From positions 61,531 to 125,530 of the forward strand of contig NZ_JOEV01000029.1 of the NCBI RefSeq assembly GCF_000721105.1: 64,000 nucleotides of DNA, given 5' to 3'. The translations under genes and the position numbers were made by a program. The notes under the pieces are model-generated. The model searched no databases. It saw nothing but the letters and a program-made list of their open reading frames with translations, and had not been told where the DNA came from. This document shows positions 24,274 through 33,171 of this stretch, piece after piece (position 1 is the stretch's first letter; every line of letters begins with the position of its first letter). Source of the DNA: Streptomyces cellulosae. Lineage in GTDB: Bacteria > Actinomycetota > Actinomycetes > Streptomycetales > Streptomycetaceae.

Positions 24274-26493
24274 GGCCACTTCGACGGGTACGCCGTTGAG
24301 GACCGCGTTGCCCGACAGGGGGTCGAGCAGGCTGCCGTCGAGGAGCTGGTTGACGTTGACGCCGGGGTCGGCGGAGGCGTGGCCGAGCCGGGTGCCGGGA
24401 CGGTCGTGGCCCCAGCCGTGCGGCAGGCTCACCACACCCGGGCGCACCCCGTCGGTGACCTCGGCGGGGGCGGTCACCTCTCCCCCGGCGCCCTTGACGC
24501 GTACGGCCGCCCCGTCCCGTACGCCGAGCCGGTCGGCGTCCTCGGGGTGGATGTGCAGGGTGCAGCGGTTGGAACCGCCGGTGAGCGCGGGCACGTTGTG
24601 CATCCAGCTGTTGTTGGAGCGCAGATGGCGGCGGCCGACCAGGACGAGGCCGTCGGGGCGTTCCGCCATGGCCTGCCGGAGCCGGGGCAGGTCGTCGGCG
24701 ATCGGCTGCGGCAGCAGTTCGACCTTCCCGCTGCGGGTCTTCAGGGGCTGCGGCAGACGGGACCGCAGCGGCCCGAGGTCGATGCCGTGCGGGTGCGCCA
24801 GCAGCTTCTTCAGGCTCAGTCCGTCCGGTCGTACGCCGAAGCCGTCGCCGTACGGACCCAGGCGCAGCATCATGTCGAGCCGGCGCTCGGGGCCGTTGTC
24901 GCCGGTGAGCTGTGCGGCGAGCTCCTTGGGGTCGCGGCCGTGGACCGGGGAGTGCGCTTCCTCGACCGCCTTGCCGAGGGTCTGACCGATGACCAGGTCG
25001 TCGACGGCGGACGGGTCGGCGCCGTGCATGCCGGTCACGGCCAGGGTGAGGCGGGCCAGGATCTCGGTCTCCGCCATCCGGCCCGGCTCCAGCGGGACGG
25101 CGGGACGGGTGTAGCGGACCTGGTTGCGGACCGCGAGGGTGTTGAAGGCGAAGTCGTGGTGCGCGCTCCGGGAGGGCGGGGGCGGCGGCAGTACGACGTG
25201 GGCGTGGCGCGAGGTCTCGTTGAGGTACGGGTCGACGCTGACCATGAAGTCGAGCGAGCCGAGCGCCTTGTCGAGCCGGTCACCGTCGGGTGCGGACAGG
25301 ACGGGGTTGGCGGCGACGGCGACGAGCGCCCGGACCGGCTCGCCCTCGTCGGTCGCGGTGTCGATCTCCTCGGCGAGGACGGAGAGCGGCAACTCCCCCT
25401 TGGCCTCGGGGTGTCGGCCGACCCGTGAGTGCCAGCGCCCGAGCGCGAAGCCGCGGCCGGGTCCGGCGGGCCGGGGTGTCCTGTCGGTGGCGGCCTGCGG
25501 GAAGAGGGCGCCGCCGGGCCGGTCGAGGTTGCCGGTGAGGATGGCGAGGACGTCCACCAGCCAGCTGGCCAGGGTGCCGTGCGGGACCGTGCAGCTGCCG
25601 ATGCGGCCGTAGACGGCGGCGGTGGGGGCGGCGGCGAGTTCACGGGCAAGGGTACGGATGGTCGCCGCGTCGACGTCACAGGCGCCGGTCACGGCCTCGG
25701 GCGTGAAGTCCCGTACGGCGTCCCGGAGTTCGTCGACGCCCTGCACGTGCGGTGTCAACTCGCCGAGTTCCACGAGGTCTTCCTCGAACAGGACGTACGC
25801 CATCGCGGCGAGCAGCAGGGCGTCGGTGCCGGGCCGGATCGGGATGTGCCGGTCGGCGAGCCTGGCGGTGCGGGTGCGGCGCGGATCGATGACCGTGAGG
25901 CTGCCGCCGCGGGCCTTGAGCGCCTTGAGCTTGCCGGGGAAGTCGGGGGCGGTGCACAGACTCCCGTTGGACTCCAGCGGGTTGGCACCGATGAGGAGGA
26001 GATGGTCGGTGTGGTCGAGATCGGGTACGGGGATCGCGTTGGCGTCGCCGTACAGCAGGCCGCTGGAGACATGCTTGGGCATCTGGTCGAGCGTGGAGGC
26101 GGTGAAGATGCCGCGGGTGCCGAGCCCGGCGAGGAGCACCGGCGGGTAGAGGGCGCCGGCCATGGTGTGCACGTTGGGGTTGCCGAGGACGACGCCGACC
26201 GAGTTCGGGCCGTACCGCTCGACGACCGGCCGGATCCCGGCGGCGACCGCGTCGAATGCCTCCTCCCACGTGGCCTCCCGCAGTTCCCCGTCCCTGCGCA
26301 CGAGCGGGGTGCGCAGCCGGTCGGGGTCGGCGTCGACGGCCCCGAAGGAGGCGCCCTTGGGGCAGATGAATCCCTGGCTGAACACGTCGTCCCGGTCACC
26401 GCGGGCGCCGGTCACCCGGGTCCCCTCGACGGTGAGGGTGAGGCCGCAGGTGGCCTCGCACAGGGGGCAGATACGCAGGGCGGTGCGGGACAC
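24262..26493 (-). CDS. Molybdopterin-dependent oxidoreductase (formate dehydrogenase/nitrate reductase family)
   Basis: 743 residues. The N-terminal [4Fe-4S] motif Cys9, Cys12, Cys16, Cys44 (CX2CX3CX27C) is followed by the bis-MGD binding domain and a C-terminal molydopterin dinucleotide-binding domain (SNNSWMHNVPAL, about 618-629). There is no twin-arginine signal, so the enzyme is cytoplasmic. No small iron-sulfur or membrane subunit gene is adjacent, unlike respiratory formate dehydrogenase or nitrate reductase operons, so the electron partner is unknown. GTG 26493 follows GGGAGG. Its promoter region holds an 18-base palindrome and the gene follows a TetR gene in the same direction. Confidence 0.93.
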   Translation of the reverse strand: MSRTALRICPLCEATCGLTLTVEGTRVTGARGDRDDVFSQGFICPKGASFGAVDADPDRLRTPLVRRDGELREATWEEAFDAVAAGIRPVVERYGPNSVGVVLGNPNVHTMAGALYPPVLLAGLGTRGIFTASTLDQMPKHVSSGLLYGDANAIPVPDLDHTDHLLLIGANPLESNGSLCTAPDFPGKLKALKARGGSLTVIDPRRTRTARLADRHIPIRPGTDALLLAAMAYVLFEEDLVELGELTPHVQGVDELRDAVRDFTPEAVTGACDVDAATIRTLARELAAAPTAAVYGRIGSCTVPHGTLASWLVDVLAILTGNLDRPGGALFPQAATDRTPRPAGPGRGFALGRWHSRVGRHPEAKGELPLSVLAEEIDTATDEGEPVRALVAVAANPVLSAPDGDRLDKALGSLDFMVSVDPYLNETSRHAHVVLPPPPPSRSAHHDFAFNTLAVRNQVRYTRPAVPLEPGRMAETEILARLTLAVTGMHGADPSAVDDLVIGQTLGKAVEEAHSPVHGRDPKELAAQLTGDNGPERRLDMMLRLGPYGDGFGVRPDGLSLKKLLAHPHGIDLGPLRSRLPQPLKTRSGKVELLPQPIADDLPRLRQAMAERPDGLVLVGRRHLRSNNSWMHNVPALTGGSNRCTLHIHPEDADRLGVRDGAAVRVKGAGGEVTAPAEVTDGVRPGVVSLPHGWGHDRPGTRLGHASADPGVNVNQLLDGSLLDPLSGNAVLNGVPVEVAPAG

Positions 26494-26543
26494 GGGTCCT
26501 CCCGGTGGGCGGCGGCAGCGGTGACGCACGAACTCGGGGCCGA

Positions 26544-26561
26544 GCATACCGACCGGTATGC
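26544..26561. promoter_or_regulatory. TetR operator before the molybdopterin oxidoreductase
   Basis: GCATACCG-AC-CGGTATGC, perfect 8-base arms with a 2-base centre, 51-68 bases upstream of GTG 26493. The TetR gene ends 52 bases further upstream. A related 12-base core occurs before the SDR gene at 733-744. Confidence 0.75.
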
Positions 26562-26613
26562 ACGCTGGCGAGGCCTCCCTGCGGGCGGTCTCGGCCCCGC
26601 GGACGGGCGGCCC

Positions 26614-27231
26614 TCAGTCCAGCACCCGCCCCAGGTACGCCCGCAGGATCTCCCGGGTCTCCGCGATGATCCGCTCGTCACCCTCCGGCGCGACCCGGAA
26701 GGCCAGGTGCACGAGGGTGTCGGCGGTTTCCACGGCCACGAGGAAGACGCGCCGCAGGTCCTCGTCCGGCTCGCGGTCGAGGTAACCGGAGAGCAGGTCG
26801 GTGAGGCGGTCGGCGACGCGGTGGTTGGGCTCGGCGTAGCGGGCTCCGACCGGGATCTGGTTGCCGAAGTCGACGAGCGAGAAGCCGGGCGCGGTGCGCT
26901 TCATGGCGAGGTACTCGTCGAGGACGGCGTCCATCGCAGCCCGCCAGCCCCCCTCGCCGGTCTCCTTGAGGCGCTCGGTGACCCGCTCGGTCCAGCGCTC
27001 CAGGTTGCGCTGGGCGAGCGCGTCGGCCATCGCGCGCTTGTTGCCGAAGAAGCGGTAGACCGAGCCGATGGGGACCCCGGCGCGCAGGGCGACGGCCCGC
27101 GTGCTCAGGGCGTCGTAGCCGACTTCGTCGAGCAGGTCGGCGCAGGCGTCGAGGATCCTGGTCAGCCGTTCGGCGCTGCGCCGTTGCACGGGCGCACGGC
27201 GCAGCGATGTCGCTTGGGGCACGGGCTTCAT
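26614..27231 (-). CDS. TetR family transcriptional regulator
   Basis: 205 residues with an N-terminal TetR domain (LTRILDACADLLDEVGYDALSTRAVALRAGVPIGSVYRFF in layout, about 23-62) and a helical C-terminal domain. Its ATG overlaps the stop of the upstream lipoprotein gene as ATGA, so the two are translationally coupled. The molybdopterin oxidoreductase follows after 120 bases containing a perfect 18-base palindrome, so this protein is the natural candidate to repress that gene. Confidence 0.93.
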   Translation of the reverse strand: MKPVPQATSLRRAPVQRRSAERLTRILDACADLLDEVGYDALSTRAVALRAGVPIGSVYRFFGNKRAMADALAQRNLERWTERVTERLKETGEGGWRAAMDAVLDEYLAMKRTAPGFSLVDFGNQIPVGARYAEPNHRVADRLTDLLSGYLDREPDEDLRRVFLVAVETADTLVHLAFRVAPEGDERIIAETREILRAYLGRVLD

Positions 27232-27830
27232 GATGCCTTTCCGCCGCGGTCCGGGGAAGCTCGGCCCTCGGTACGAACGGGAGAGCCGTTCACGCTCGGC
27301 GCGGCGCCCGCGGTCCCGGCGGATGCGGGGCCGGAGGCCGTGATGTCCGCGGTGCTCTCGACGGGTTCGCCGTCGACGGCCCAGACCGTGCCGTCGTCGG
27401 CGTACAGGCGCGCGGTGAGGTGGCGGGTGCCGTGCGGGACGTAACGGGCCGAGAGGCGGTACTCGGGGGTGCGCAGGGCCGCGACGGGGTGCCCGTTCAC
27501 GAAGAGCCGGGCGACACCGCGGCCGGCCACCGCGTCCTTCTCGGCGCCGGCGGGCGAGAGGCGGAAGCGGCGGAGGGTCAGCCGCACGTTCCAGCCGTCG
27601 TCGCCCTCGGCGGGCTGCACCTCGACGCCGACGTCGGGCGCGCCCTTCTTGTCCACCTCGCGGTAGCGGCGTCCCTGCTTGTCCGTGTCGTCGAGGAGCT
27701 TGCCCACCGGTGAGGGCGAGTCCCCGTTCTTTCCGTTCCCCTGCGCATTGCCCGAGCCACAGCCCGCGGATCCGGTCAGCAGCAGGACACAGACCGCGAG
27801 CGCGGTGAGAAGTCTCCGCGTCCACGACAT
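27228..27830 (-). CDS. Putative secreted lipoprotein
   Basis: 200 residues. Signal sequence with Arg5-Arg6, a hydrophobic core and a lipobox S-A-G-C with Cys24, so the mature protein would be lipid-anchored. The rest contains a beta-rich region (about 70-165) and a low-complexity Ala/Gly/Ser/Pro tail. Not recognised as a known family. Start is uncertain: ATG 27830 has no ribosome site, while an in-frame GTG further upstream (about 27863) has GGGGG. Overlaps the TetR start by four bases, forming an operon with the regulator. Confidence 0.8.
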   Translation of the reverse strand: MSWTRRLLTALAVCVLLLTGSAGCGSGNAQGNGKNGDSPSPVGKLLDDTDKQGRRYREVDKKGAPDVGVEVQPAEGDDGWNVRLTLRRFRLSPAGAEKDAVAGRGVARLFVNGHPVAALRTPEYRLSARYVPHGTRHLTARLYADDGTVWAVDGEPVESTADITASGPASAGTAGAAPSVNGSPVRTEGRASPDRGGKAS

Positions 27831-27929
27831 GCCGGGGAGCGTAGAACACGAGTCCGACACCTCGAATCCCCCTGGAGGCTGGTTCCGGCCGTCGGCGGTC
27901 GTCCTTCGTGAGGAGGCCGGACGGACCAC

Positions 27930-27971
27930 TTGCGCCCGGGAAACCACAATCCTACGGTGGAGCATAGGAAT
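27930..27971 (+). promoter_or_regulatory. hmgA promoter and overlapping inverted repeat
   Basis: TTGCGC (27930-27935), a 17-base spacer and TACGGT (27953-27958) form a plausible sigma-70-type promoter 33 bases before the hmgA start. AATCCTA-10-TAGGAAT (27948-27971, one mismatch) overlaps the -10 box and start region and could be the operator of the downstream GntR regulator. Confidence 0.55.
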
Positions 27972-27990
27972 CAAGGCCGAGGGAGCGATC

Positions 27991-29361
27991 ATGACCGATG
28001 GGGCCACCTCCCGCGTAAGCGTGTTCGAACGCGGGGGAGCGCGGAAGACCGCGGAGGGGCTGACCTACCTCACGGGTTTCGGCAACGAGCACAGCTCCGA
28101 GGCCGTTCCGGGGGCGCTGCCGGACGGCCGGAACTCGCCCCAGCGCGCCCCCCTCGGGCTGTACGCGGAGCAACTCAGCGGTACGGCCTTCACCGAACCC
28201 CGGGCGCACAACCGGCGCTCGTGGCTGTACCGGATCCGCCCCTCGGCCGCGCACCCGGCGTTCACCCGCACGGAGAACGGCTCGATCCGTACGGCCCCCT
28301 TCACCGAGTCGGTGCCCGACCCGAACCGGCTGCGCTGGAACCCGCTGCCCGAGCCCGCGCCGGGAACCGACTTCCTTGCCGGACTGTGGACTCTCGGCGG
28401 CAACGGCGACGCCACCCAGCGCACCGGTATGGCCGTGCACCTCTACCACGCCAACGCCTCGATGGACCGGGTCTTCAGCGACGCCGACGGGGAGCTGCTG
28501 ATCGTGCCGGAGCGCGGCGGGCTGCTGCTGCACACCGAGTTCGGGCTGCTGCATGTGGAGCCGGCACATGTCGCGCTGATCCCCCGTGGGGTGCGCTTCC
28601 GTGTGGAGCTGCTCGACGCCTCGGCCCGCGGCTATGTGTGCGAGAACTACGGCGCCTCCTTCCGCCTCCCCGACCTCGGCCCCATCGGCGCCAACGGACT
28701 GGCCAACCCCCGCGACTTCCGGGCGCCGGTCGCCGCGTACGAGGACGACGAGAACACGGCGGGTCCGGTGGAGGTGGTCAACAAGTTCTGCGGCAACCTC
28801 TGGACGGCGGCCTACGACCACTCACCGCTCGATGTGGTCGCCTGGCACGGCAACCATGTGCCGTACGTCTATGACCTGCGCCGTTTCAATGTGCTCGGCA
28901 CCATCTCGTACGACCACCCGGACCCGTCGATCTTCACGGTGCTGACGTCCCCGTCCGACACCCCGGGACTGGCCGGCGTCGACTTCGTCGTCTTCGCGCC
29001 GCGGTGGCTGGTGGGCGAGGACACCTTCCGCCCGCCGTACTTCCACCGGAACGTGATGAGCGAGTACATGGGCCTGATCGAGGGCGCGTACGACGCGAAG
29101 GCGGCCGGAGAAGGAGGGTTCGTGCCCGGAGGCGGCTCGTTGCACAACATGATGTCGGCGCACGGGCCGGACCGGGAGACGTTCGACCGGGCGAGCGCCG
29201 CCGAGCTGCGGCCGCAGAAGGTCGACGACGGGCTGGCGTTCATGTTCGAGACGCGGTGGCCGGTGACGCTGACACCGCAGGCGGCCCGCGCGGAACACCT
29301 GCAACCGCGCTACGACGACGTCTGGCAGGGCCTTCAGCGCCACTTCCGCCCGTTGCGCTGA
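27991..29361 (+). CDS. hmgA: Homogentisate 1,2-dioxygenase
   Basis: 456 residues, the usual family length. It opens the ring of homogentisate to maleylacetoacetate in tyrosine and phenylalanine breakdown. The N-terminal [19 protein letters not shown], the central NKFCGNLW region and the iron-ligand regions [13 protein letters not shown] and [12 protein letters not shown] are all present. GAGGGAG precedes ATG 27991. A GntR regulator follows on the same strand. Maleylacetoacetate isomerase and fumarylacetoacetase genes are not in this window, so the pathway is dispersed. Confidence 0.97.
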   Translation: MTDGATSRVSVFERGGARKTAEGLTYLTGFGNEHSSEAVPGALPDGRNSPQRAPLGLYAEQLSGTAFTEPRAHNRRSWLYRIRPSAAHPAFTRTENGSIRTAPFTESVPDPNRLRWNPLPEPAPGTDFLAGLWTLGGNGDATQRTGMAVHLYHANASMDRVFSDADGELLIVPERGGLLLHTEFGLLHVEPAHVALIPRGVRFRVELLDASARGYVCENYGASFRLPDLGPIGANGLANPRDFRAPVAAYEDDENTAGPVEVVNKFCGNLWTAAYDHSPLDVVAWHGNHVPYVYDLRRFNVLGTISYDHPDPSIFTVLTSPSDTPGLAGVDFVVFAPRWLVGEDTFRPPYFHRNVMSEYMGLIEGAYDAKAAGEGGFVPGGGSLHNMMSAHGPDRETFDRASAAELRPQKVDDGLAFMFETRWPVTLTPQAARAEHLQPRYDDVWQGLQRHFRPLR

Positions 29362-29388
29362 TCGCCCACGACCGGTACGGATAGCCCC
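29353..29388 (+). promoter_or_regulatory. Promoter of the GntR gene, leaderless arrangement
   Basis: TTGCGC (29353-29358), 17-base spacer, TACGGA (29376-29381), then 7 bases to the GTG start codon. The -35 hexamer is identical to that proposed for hmgA. The -35 lies inside the last codons of hmgA. Confidence 0.5.
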
Positions 29389-30138
29389 GTGACCTCCTTC
29401 GCCCCGGACTCGATCGTCCTGAACCGCAAGCTGCCGCTCTGGTATCAGGTCTCGCAGTCGCTGCGCGCCTCGATACTCGGCCGCTCGCCCCAGGACCCGC
29501 TGCGCCTGCCGACCGAGGAGCAGCTCGCGGGGCACTACGGGGTGAGTGTGCTGACCATGCGGCAGGCGCTGAAGGAGCTGGAGGACGAGGGCCTGATCAG
29601 CCGACACCGGCGCCGTGGCACCTTCATCGAGCCTGATGTCCGCAGGGGCTCTCCGGTGCGGCTGCTGGGCTCGGTGGACGCGATCGTGGCCCAGCAGTCC
29701 GGCATGGCGACGCGGCTGCTGGACCACGGCAGGACACTCGTGCCGACCGAAGTGGCCGAGTACTTCCCGGACCTGGCCGAGGTGTCGGCGTACCACCGAC
29801 TGCGCTCCGACGAGAAGACCGGCGAGCCGACCAACCACGCCCGCAACTACGTGCGCCCCGAACTCGCGGACCGCATCGACCTCGACGACCTGATCCGCTG
29901 GCCGATGACCAAGGTGCTGCGGGATGCCGTCGGGGCGGACATCAGCCGCATCACGGACACGGTTCAGGCCCGCCTCGCCGACCCGGAGACGGCCCGCCTC
30001 CTCCACGTCCCGCTGCTCAGCCCGATCCTGCACTACACGGGCGTCACCTACGACACCGCCGGCCAGCCCCTGGACGTGGCCGTCATCCACTACCGGGGCG
30101 ACCGCTTCTCGTTCACGGTCACCCTCGACGCGACCTAG
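29389..30138 (+). CDS. GntR family regulator with UTRA domain (HutC type)
   Basis: 249 residues. N-terminal winged helix (LPTEEQLAGHYGVSVLTMRQALKELEDEGLI in layout, about 43-73) and a C-terminal UTRA ligand domain (about 95-245). GTG 29389 has no ribosome site but lies 7 bases after a -10-like TACGGA, so the message is probably leaderless. Sitting 27 bases after hmgA and sharing a matching -35 element, it may control homogentisate or tyrosine catabolism; that link is inferred from position. Confidence 0.92.
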   Translation: MTSFAPDSIVLNRKLPLWYQVSQSLRASILGRSPQDPLRLPTEEQLAGHYGVSVLTMRQALKELEDEGLISRHRRRGTFIEPDVRRGSPVRLLGSVDAIVAQQSGMATRLLDHGRTLVPTEVAEYFPDLAEVSAYHRLRSDEKTGEPTNHARNYVRPELADRIDLDDLIRWPMTKVLRDAVGADISRITDTVQARLADPETARLLHVPLLSPILHYTGVTYDTAGQPLDVAVIHYRGDRFSFTVTLDAT

Positions 30139-30251
30139 GCGCGCCCTGGGCGTGTCCGGCGGACCCGGGACGGGGGGGAGCGGGCCTTGGGGCCGCACGG
30201 GCCGTACAGGCCCTGCCCCCGCCCGCGACGGCAAGTCGTACGATGCCCAGC

Positions 30252-31400
30252 GTGACGCACGACGACGCTCCGCTGCTGGCGGACCTCATGCCGTGGTCCG
30301 TCGCACCGCCGCGGCTCGGCCGGGGGTGGCCGACGGGTCCCGATCCGGCTTCCCTGAAGGCCCGTTGGGATGCCCTGCTGAAGGCGGAGGGATCCGAGCG
30401 GGAGTCCCTGTTCGAGCCGACGCGTTCCCGTACGCTCCAGTCGGCCGTGGGGCAGTTGCCGGGGCAGTCCGGGGGCACGGAGAAGCTGGTCCGCGCCTCG
30501 GGCCCGTGCCCGGAGCCGGTGCGGGTGCTGCACGCCCCCTTCGACGAGCAGTGGCTGATCCCGGACCACCGGCTGATCGACGCGGCCCGGCCCGAGTTGT
30601 GGCGGGTGGCGGACGAGCGGCAGATCTTCGTCACGGAGATCCCCGACGCCACCGGCCCCCGCCTGCTGGCGACCTCCCTGCTCCCCCTGCTGCGTCCCGG
30701 CCGCGTCCGCCCCCTGTACCGCCGCCCCGGCGGCACGGAACCCAACCTGGCGCCGGGCCTGCTGGACCACCTGGCCGGCCGCCTCGGCCTCACCCCGACG
30801 CCCCTGGACCTGCTGGCCTGGACCGTGACGGCGGTGGGCCCGGGCCTCGCCGTCCCCCTCACCGAGGACCCGGAGCTGTGGGCCCACGGCGTCGAACTGG
30901 GCCACCGCGCGCTCTGGCTGATGCGCCGCGACGGCGACCGGCCCAAGCTCCCCGGTGGCCGCCGCCCGTACGTCCGCGCCCCCCTGCCCTCCTTCCCCCT
31001 GACCGTGCACTACGACCGCGACGAGGAGACCCTGCACGTCGACGACGGCCGCGTCTCCCCGGTCCCGCCGGCGGCCTGGGACTTCGAGGTGGCCGGCGTC
31101 CGCGTCCTGGAGCAGTGGTTCGCGACCCGCACCGCGCGGGCCGAACCGGGCACGCTGTCCGCGATCCGCCCGACGACATGGCCGCAGGCGTGGACCTCGG
31201 AACTGCTGGAGCTGATCACCGTGCTCGCCCTGCTGGCCGAACTGGAGCCCCAGCGGGAGGTGTTGACGGTGACGGCGACCGTCACCGCGCAGGAGCTGCG
31301 CGCGGCGGGCGTCCTGCCCGTGCCGGACGCGGCCCGCCGACCGGCGTCGGTCCTCGACCACCACGAGGAGGGCCCGGAAGGCCAGTTCGCACTGATCTAG
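30252..31400 (+). CDS. Orphan protein resembling the C-terminal part of type ISP restriction-modification enzymes
   Basis: 382 residues from GTG 30252. The sequence resembles proteins annotated in Streptomyces as type ISP restriction/modification enzymes. Segments such as RPGRVRPLYRRPGGTEPNL (about 146-164) and the C-terminal WDFEVAGVRVLEQWF and LELITVLALL parts look like the target-recognition end of ISP enzymes such as LlaBIII. I see neither a helicase P-loop nor a methylase NPPY motif, so it cannot restrict or methylate on its own. GTG 30252 follows a TACGAT -10-like box by 7 bases (leaderless); ATG 30243 would add three residues. No partner methylase is adjacent. Confidence 0.72.
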   Translation: MTHDDAPLLADLMPWSVAPPRLGRGWPTGPDPASLKARWDALLKAEGSERESLFEPTRSRTLQSAVGQLPGQSGGTEKLVRASGPCPEPVRVLHAPFDEQWLIPDHRLIDAARPELWRVADERQIFVTEIPDATGPRLLATSLLPLLRPGRVRPLYRRPGGTEPNLAPGLLDHLAGRLGLTPTPLDLLAWTVTAVGPGLAVPLTEDPELWAHGVELGHRALWLMRRDGDRPKLPGGRRPYVRAPLPSFPLTVHYDRDEETLHVDDGRVSPVPPAAWDFEVAGVRVLEQWFATRTARAEPGTLSAIRPTTWPQAWTSELLELITVLALLAELEPQREVLTVTATVTAQELRAAGVLPVPDAARRPASVLDHHEEGPEGQFALI

Positions 31401-31402
31401 CT

Positions 31403-31422
31403 CCCGGGCCCACCACCCCGGG
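31403..31422. terminator. Hairpin between convergent ISP-like and TetR genes
   Basis: CCCGGG (31403-31408) pairs with CCCGGG (31417-31422) with partly paired AGCT/CT flanks. It fills the 22-base gap and abuts the TetR stop codon at 31423-31425. Short, with no T-run. Confidence 0.4.
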
Positions 31423-32154
31423 CTACTGGTTCCCGGACCCCTCGCTCCTGGGCTCGAAGCCGTCCAGTACGCGGTCCAGCATCCGGTCGAACACGGCCTC
31501 CATGTCGATGGGCCCGGCGTCCTCCATGAACGCCGCCGCCAGCCGCGGATACGCCCCGGACGCCACCTGACTCCCCAGGTAGGCGATCCGTACGGCGTTC
31601 TCCTGCTCCTCCGACCAGGGCAGCGACCGAGCCCGCTCGGTGGTGGACAGCTCCGTCGACACGTACGTCGTCACGCACCCGTTGAGCATCCCGAGCAGCT
31701 CCAGCTTCGTGCCGTACGGCGCGTCGAAGGGGTCCATGCAGGCCATGCAGTGCTCGAGATAGCGCAGGGCGTTGGGGCTGAAGCCGTACACCGGTGACAT
31801 CAGCCGGGGCAGCCACGGATGCCGGTGCATGGCAGCCCGCGTCTGGTACGCCACCCGGCGCATGTCGGCCCGCCAGTCACCGCCCGGCTCCCACAGCTCG
31901 TGCTCGCCGCCGACCGCGTCCACCATCAGCTCGTACAGGTCCTCCTTGCGGGGGACGTAGTTGTAGAGCGACATGGTCCCGCAGCCCAGCTCGGCCGCGA
32001 CATGCCGCATGGAGACGCCGTCCAGGCCCTGCGCGTCGGCGAGCCGCACCGCCGCCGCCGCGATGTCCGCGCGCGTGAACGCGGGCTTCGGCCCCCGGCC
32101 CGTCCGCTCGGGACGGGTCCAGATCACTTCGGGTACGGCCGCTCGGCCCGCCAT
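31423..32154 (-). CDS. TetR family regulator of the adjacent ABC exporter
   Basis: 243 residues. TetR DNA-binding domain (TRADIAAAAVRLADAQGLDGVSMRHVAAELGCGTMSLYNYV in layout, about 27-68) and a TetR_C_1-like tetracycline-repressor-type C-terminal domain. Divergent from a DrrAB-like ABC exporter operon; two near-identical palindromes lie between and just inside the exporter start. This is the standard drug-responsive repressor/exporter arrangement. AGGTG is near the ATG. The inducer is unknown. Confidence 0.93.
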   Translation of the reverse strand: MAGRAAVPEVIWTRPERTGRGPKPAFTRADIAAAAVRLADAQGLDGVSMRHVAAELGCGTMSLYNYVPRKEDLYELMVDAVGGEHELWEPGGDWRADMRRVAYQTRAAMHRHPWLPRLMSPVYGFSPNALRYLEHCMACMDPFDAPYGTKLELLGMLNGCVTTYVSTELSTTERARSLPWSEEQENAVRIAYLGSQVASGAYPRLAAAFMEDAGPIDMEAVFDRMLDRVLDGFEPRSEGSGNQ

Positions 32155-32182
32155 CGATCATCACCTCGGCCCCCATCCTAGT

Positions 32183-32199
32183 TACGTACAGCGTACGTA
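32183..32199. promoter_or_regulatory. Operator O1 of the ABC exporter
   Basis: TACGTAC-AGC-GTACGTA, perfect 7-base arms. It overlaps the likely -35 region of the exporter promoter; TATGGT at 32206-32211 is the probable -10, seven bases before ATG 32218, so the exporter message is likely leaderless. Confidence 0.8.
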
Positions 32200-32217
32200 G
32201 TGCGCTATGGTCACCCC

Positions 32218-33171
32218 ATGACTACTACGTACGCTGTACTTAGTGAGGGTCTGGAGAAGCGGTTCGGTGCCGTCCAGGCCCTGCGCGGGCTGGATCTCGC
32301 GGTGGCGAGCGGCACGGTCTGCGGAATCCTCGGACCCAACGGGGCGGGCAAGACCACGGCCGTACGACTGCTGACCACCCTCCTGCGGCCGGACGCCGGC
32401 TCGGCGCGCGTCGCCGGGCACGACCTCGGGCGGGAGGCCGCCGCCGTGCGCCGCGTGATCGGCGTCACCGGGCAGTACGCCTCGGTCGACGGGGACCTCA
32501 CCGGCCGCCAGAACCTCAGGCTGTTCGCCCGGCTGCACCGGGTGCGCGGGCCCGCCGAGCGGGCCGGGGACCTCCTCGACCGCTTCGGGCTGGCCGAGGC
32601 GGCCGACCGGCCCGCGTCCACCTACTCGGGCGGGATGCGCCGCCGGCTCGACCTGGCGGCCAGCCTGATCCGCCGCCCCGAGGTGCTGTTCCTCGACGAA
32701 CCGACGACCGGGCTCGACCCGGCCAGCCGGAACCTGATCTGGGCCGCCGTACGCGATCTCACCGCGGACGGCACGACCGTCCTGCTGACCACGCAGTACC
32801 TGGAGGAGGCCGACCAGCTCGCCGACGACATCGCCCTGGTGGACCGGGGCCGGGTGGCGCACACGGGTTCGCCGGCCGAGCTGAAGGGGCTCATCGGGAC
32901 GCACGTCGAGGTCGTCGTCGCGGGCCCGGAGGTCATGGCGAGGGCCGCGGGCGTGCTGGACCAGCTCACCGGCGCCCGGCCGACGTTCGACGAGGAGCGC
33001 AACGCCGTCGGCGCGGTCACCCGGGACTCGACGCTCACCCTCCCCCGGCTGGTGCGCGAACTGGACGCGGCGGGGGTGCCGCTGCTGGACGCCAGCCTGC
33101 GCCCGCCGACCCTCGACGACGTGTTCCTCCGGCTCACCGACGACCAGGACCTCGAGGAGGCCGCGGCATGA
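32218..33171 (+). CDS. DrrA-type ABC exporter ATPase
   Basis: 317 residues. Walker A GPNGAGKTT (39-47), YSGGMRRRLDLAAS signature, Walker B VLFLDEPTTGLDP and the LEEADQLADD region are intact, followed by a C-terminal domain typical of daunorubicin-resistance ATPases. It powers the permease encoded directly downstream, with a 4-base ATGA overlap. No ribosome site precedes the ATG and a TATGGT box lies 7 bases upstream, suggesting a leaderless message. It is probably repressed by the divergent TetR through O1 and O2. Confidence 0.95.
   Translation: MTTTYAVLSEGLEKRFGAVQALRGLDLAVASGTVCGILGPNGAGKTTAVRLLTTLLRPDAGSARVAGHDLGREAAAVRRVIGVTGQYASVDGDLTGRQNLRLFARLHRVRGPAERAGDLLDRFGLAEAADRPASTYSGGMRRRLDLAASLIRRPEVLFLDEPTTGLDPASRNLIWAAVRDLTADGTTVLLTTQYLEEADQLADDIALVDRGRVAHTGSPAELKGLIGTHVEVVVAGPEVMARAAGVLDQLTGARPTFDEERNAVGAVTRDSTLTLPRLVRELDAAGVPLLDASLRPPTLDDVFLRLTDDQDLEEAAA
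32226..32242. promoter_or_regulatory. Operator O2, inside the first codons of the ABC ATPase
   Basis: TACGTAC-GCT-GTACTTA, one mismatch between arms, is an inverted copy of O1. Sixteen bases, GTACAGCGTACGTAGT, are identical in the two sites when one is read in reverse complement. It overlaps codons 3-9 of the ATPase gene, so a repressor bound to both sites could block or loop the promoter. Confidence 0.75.
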
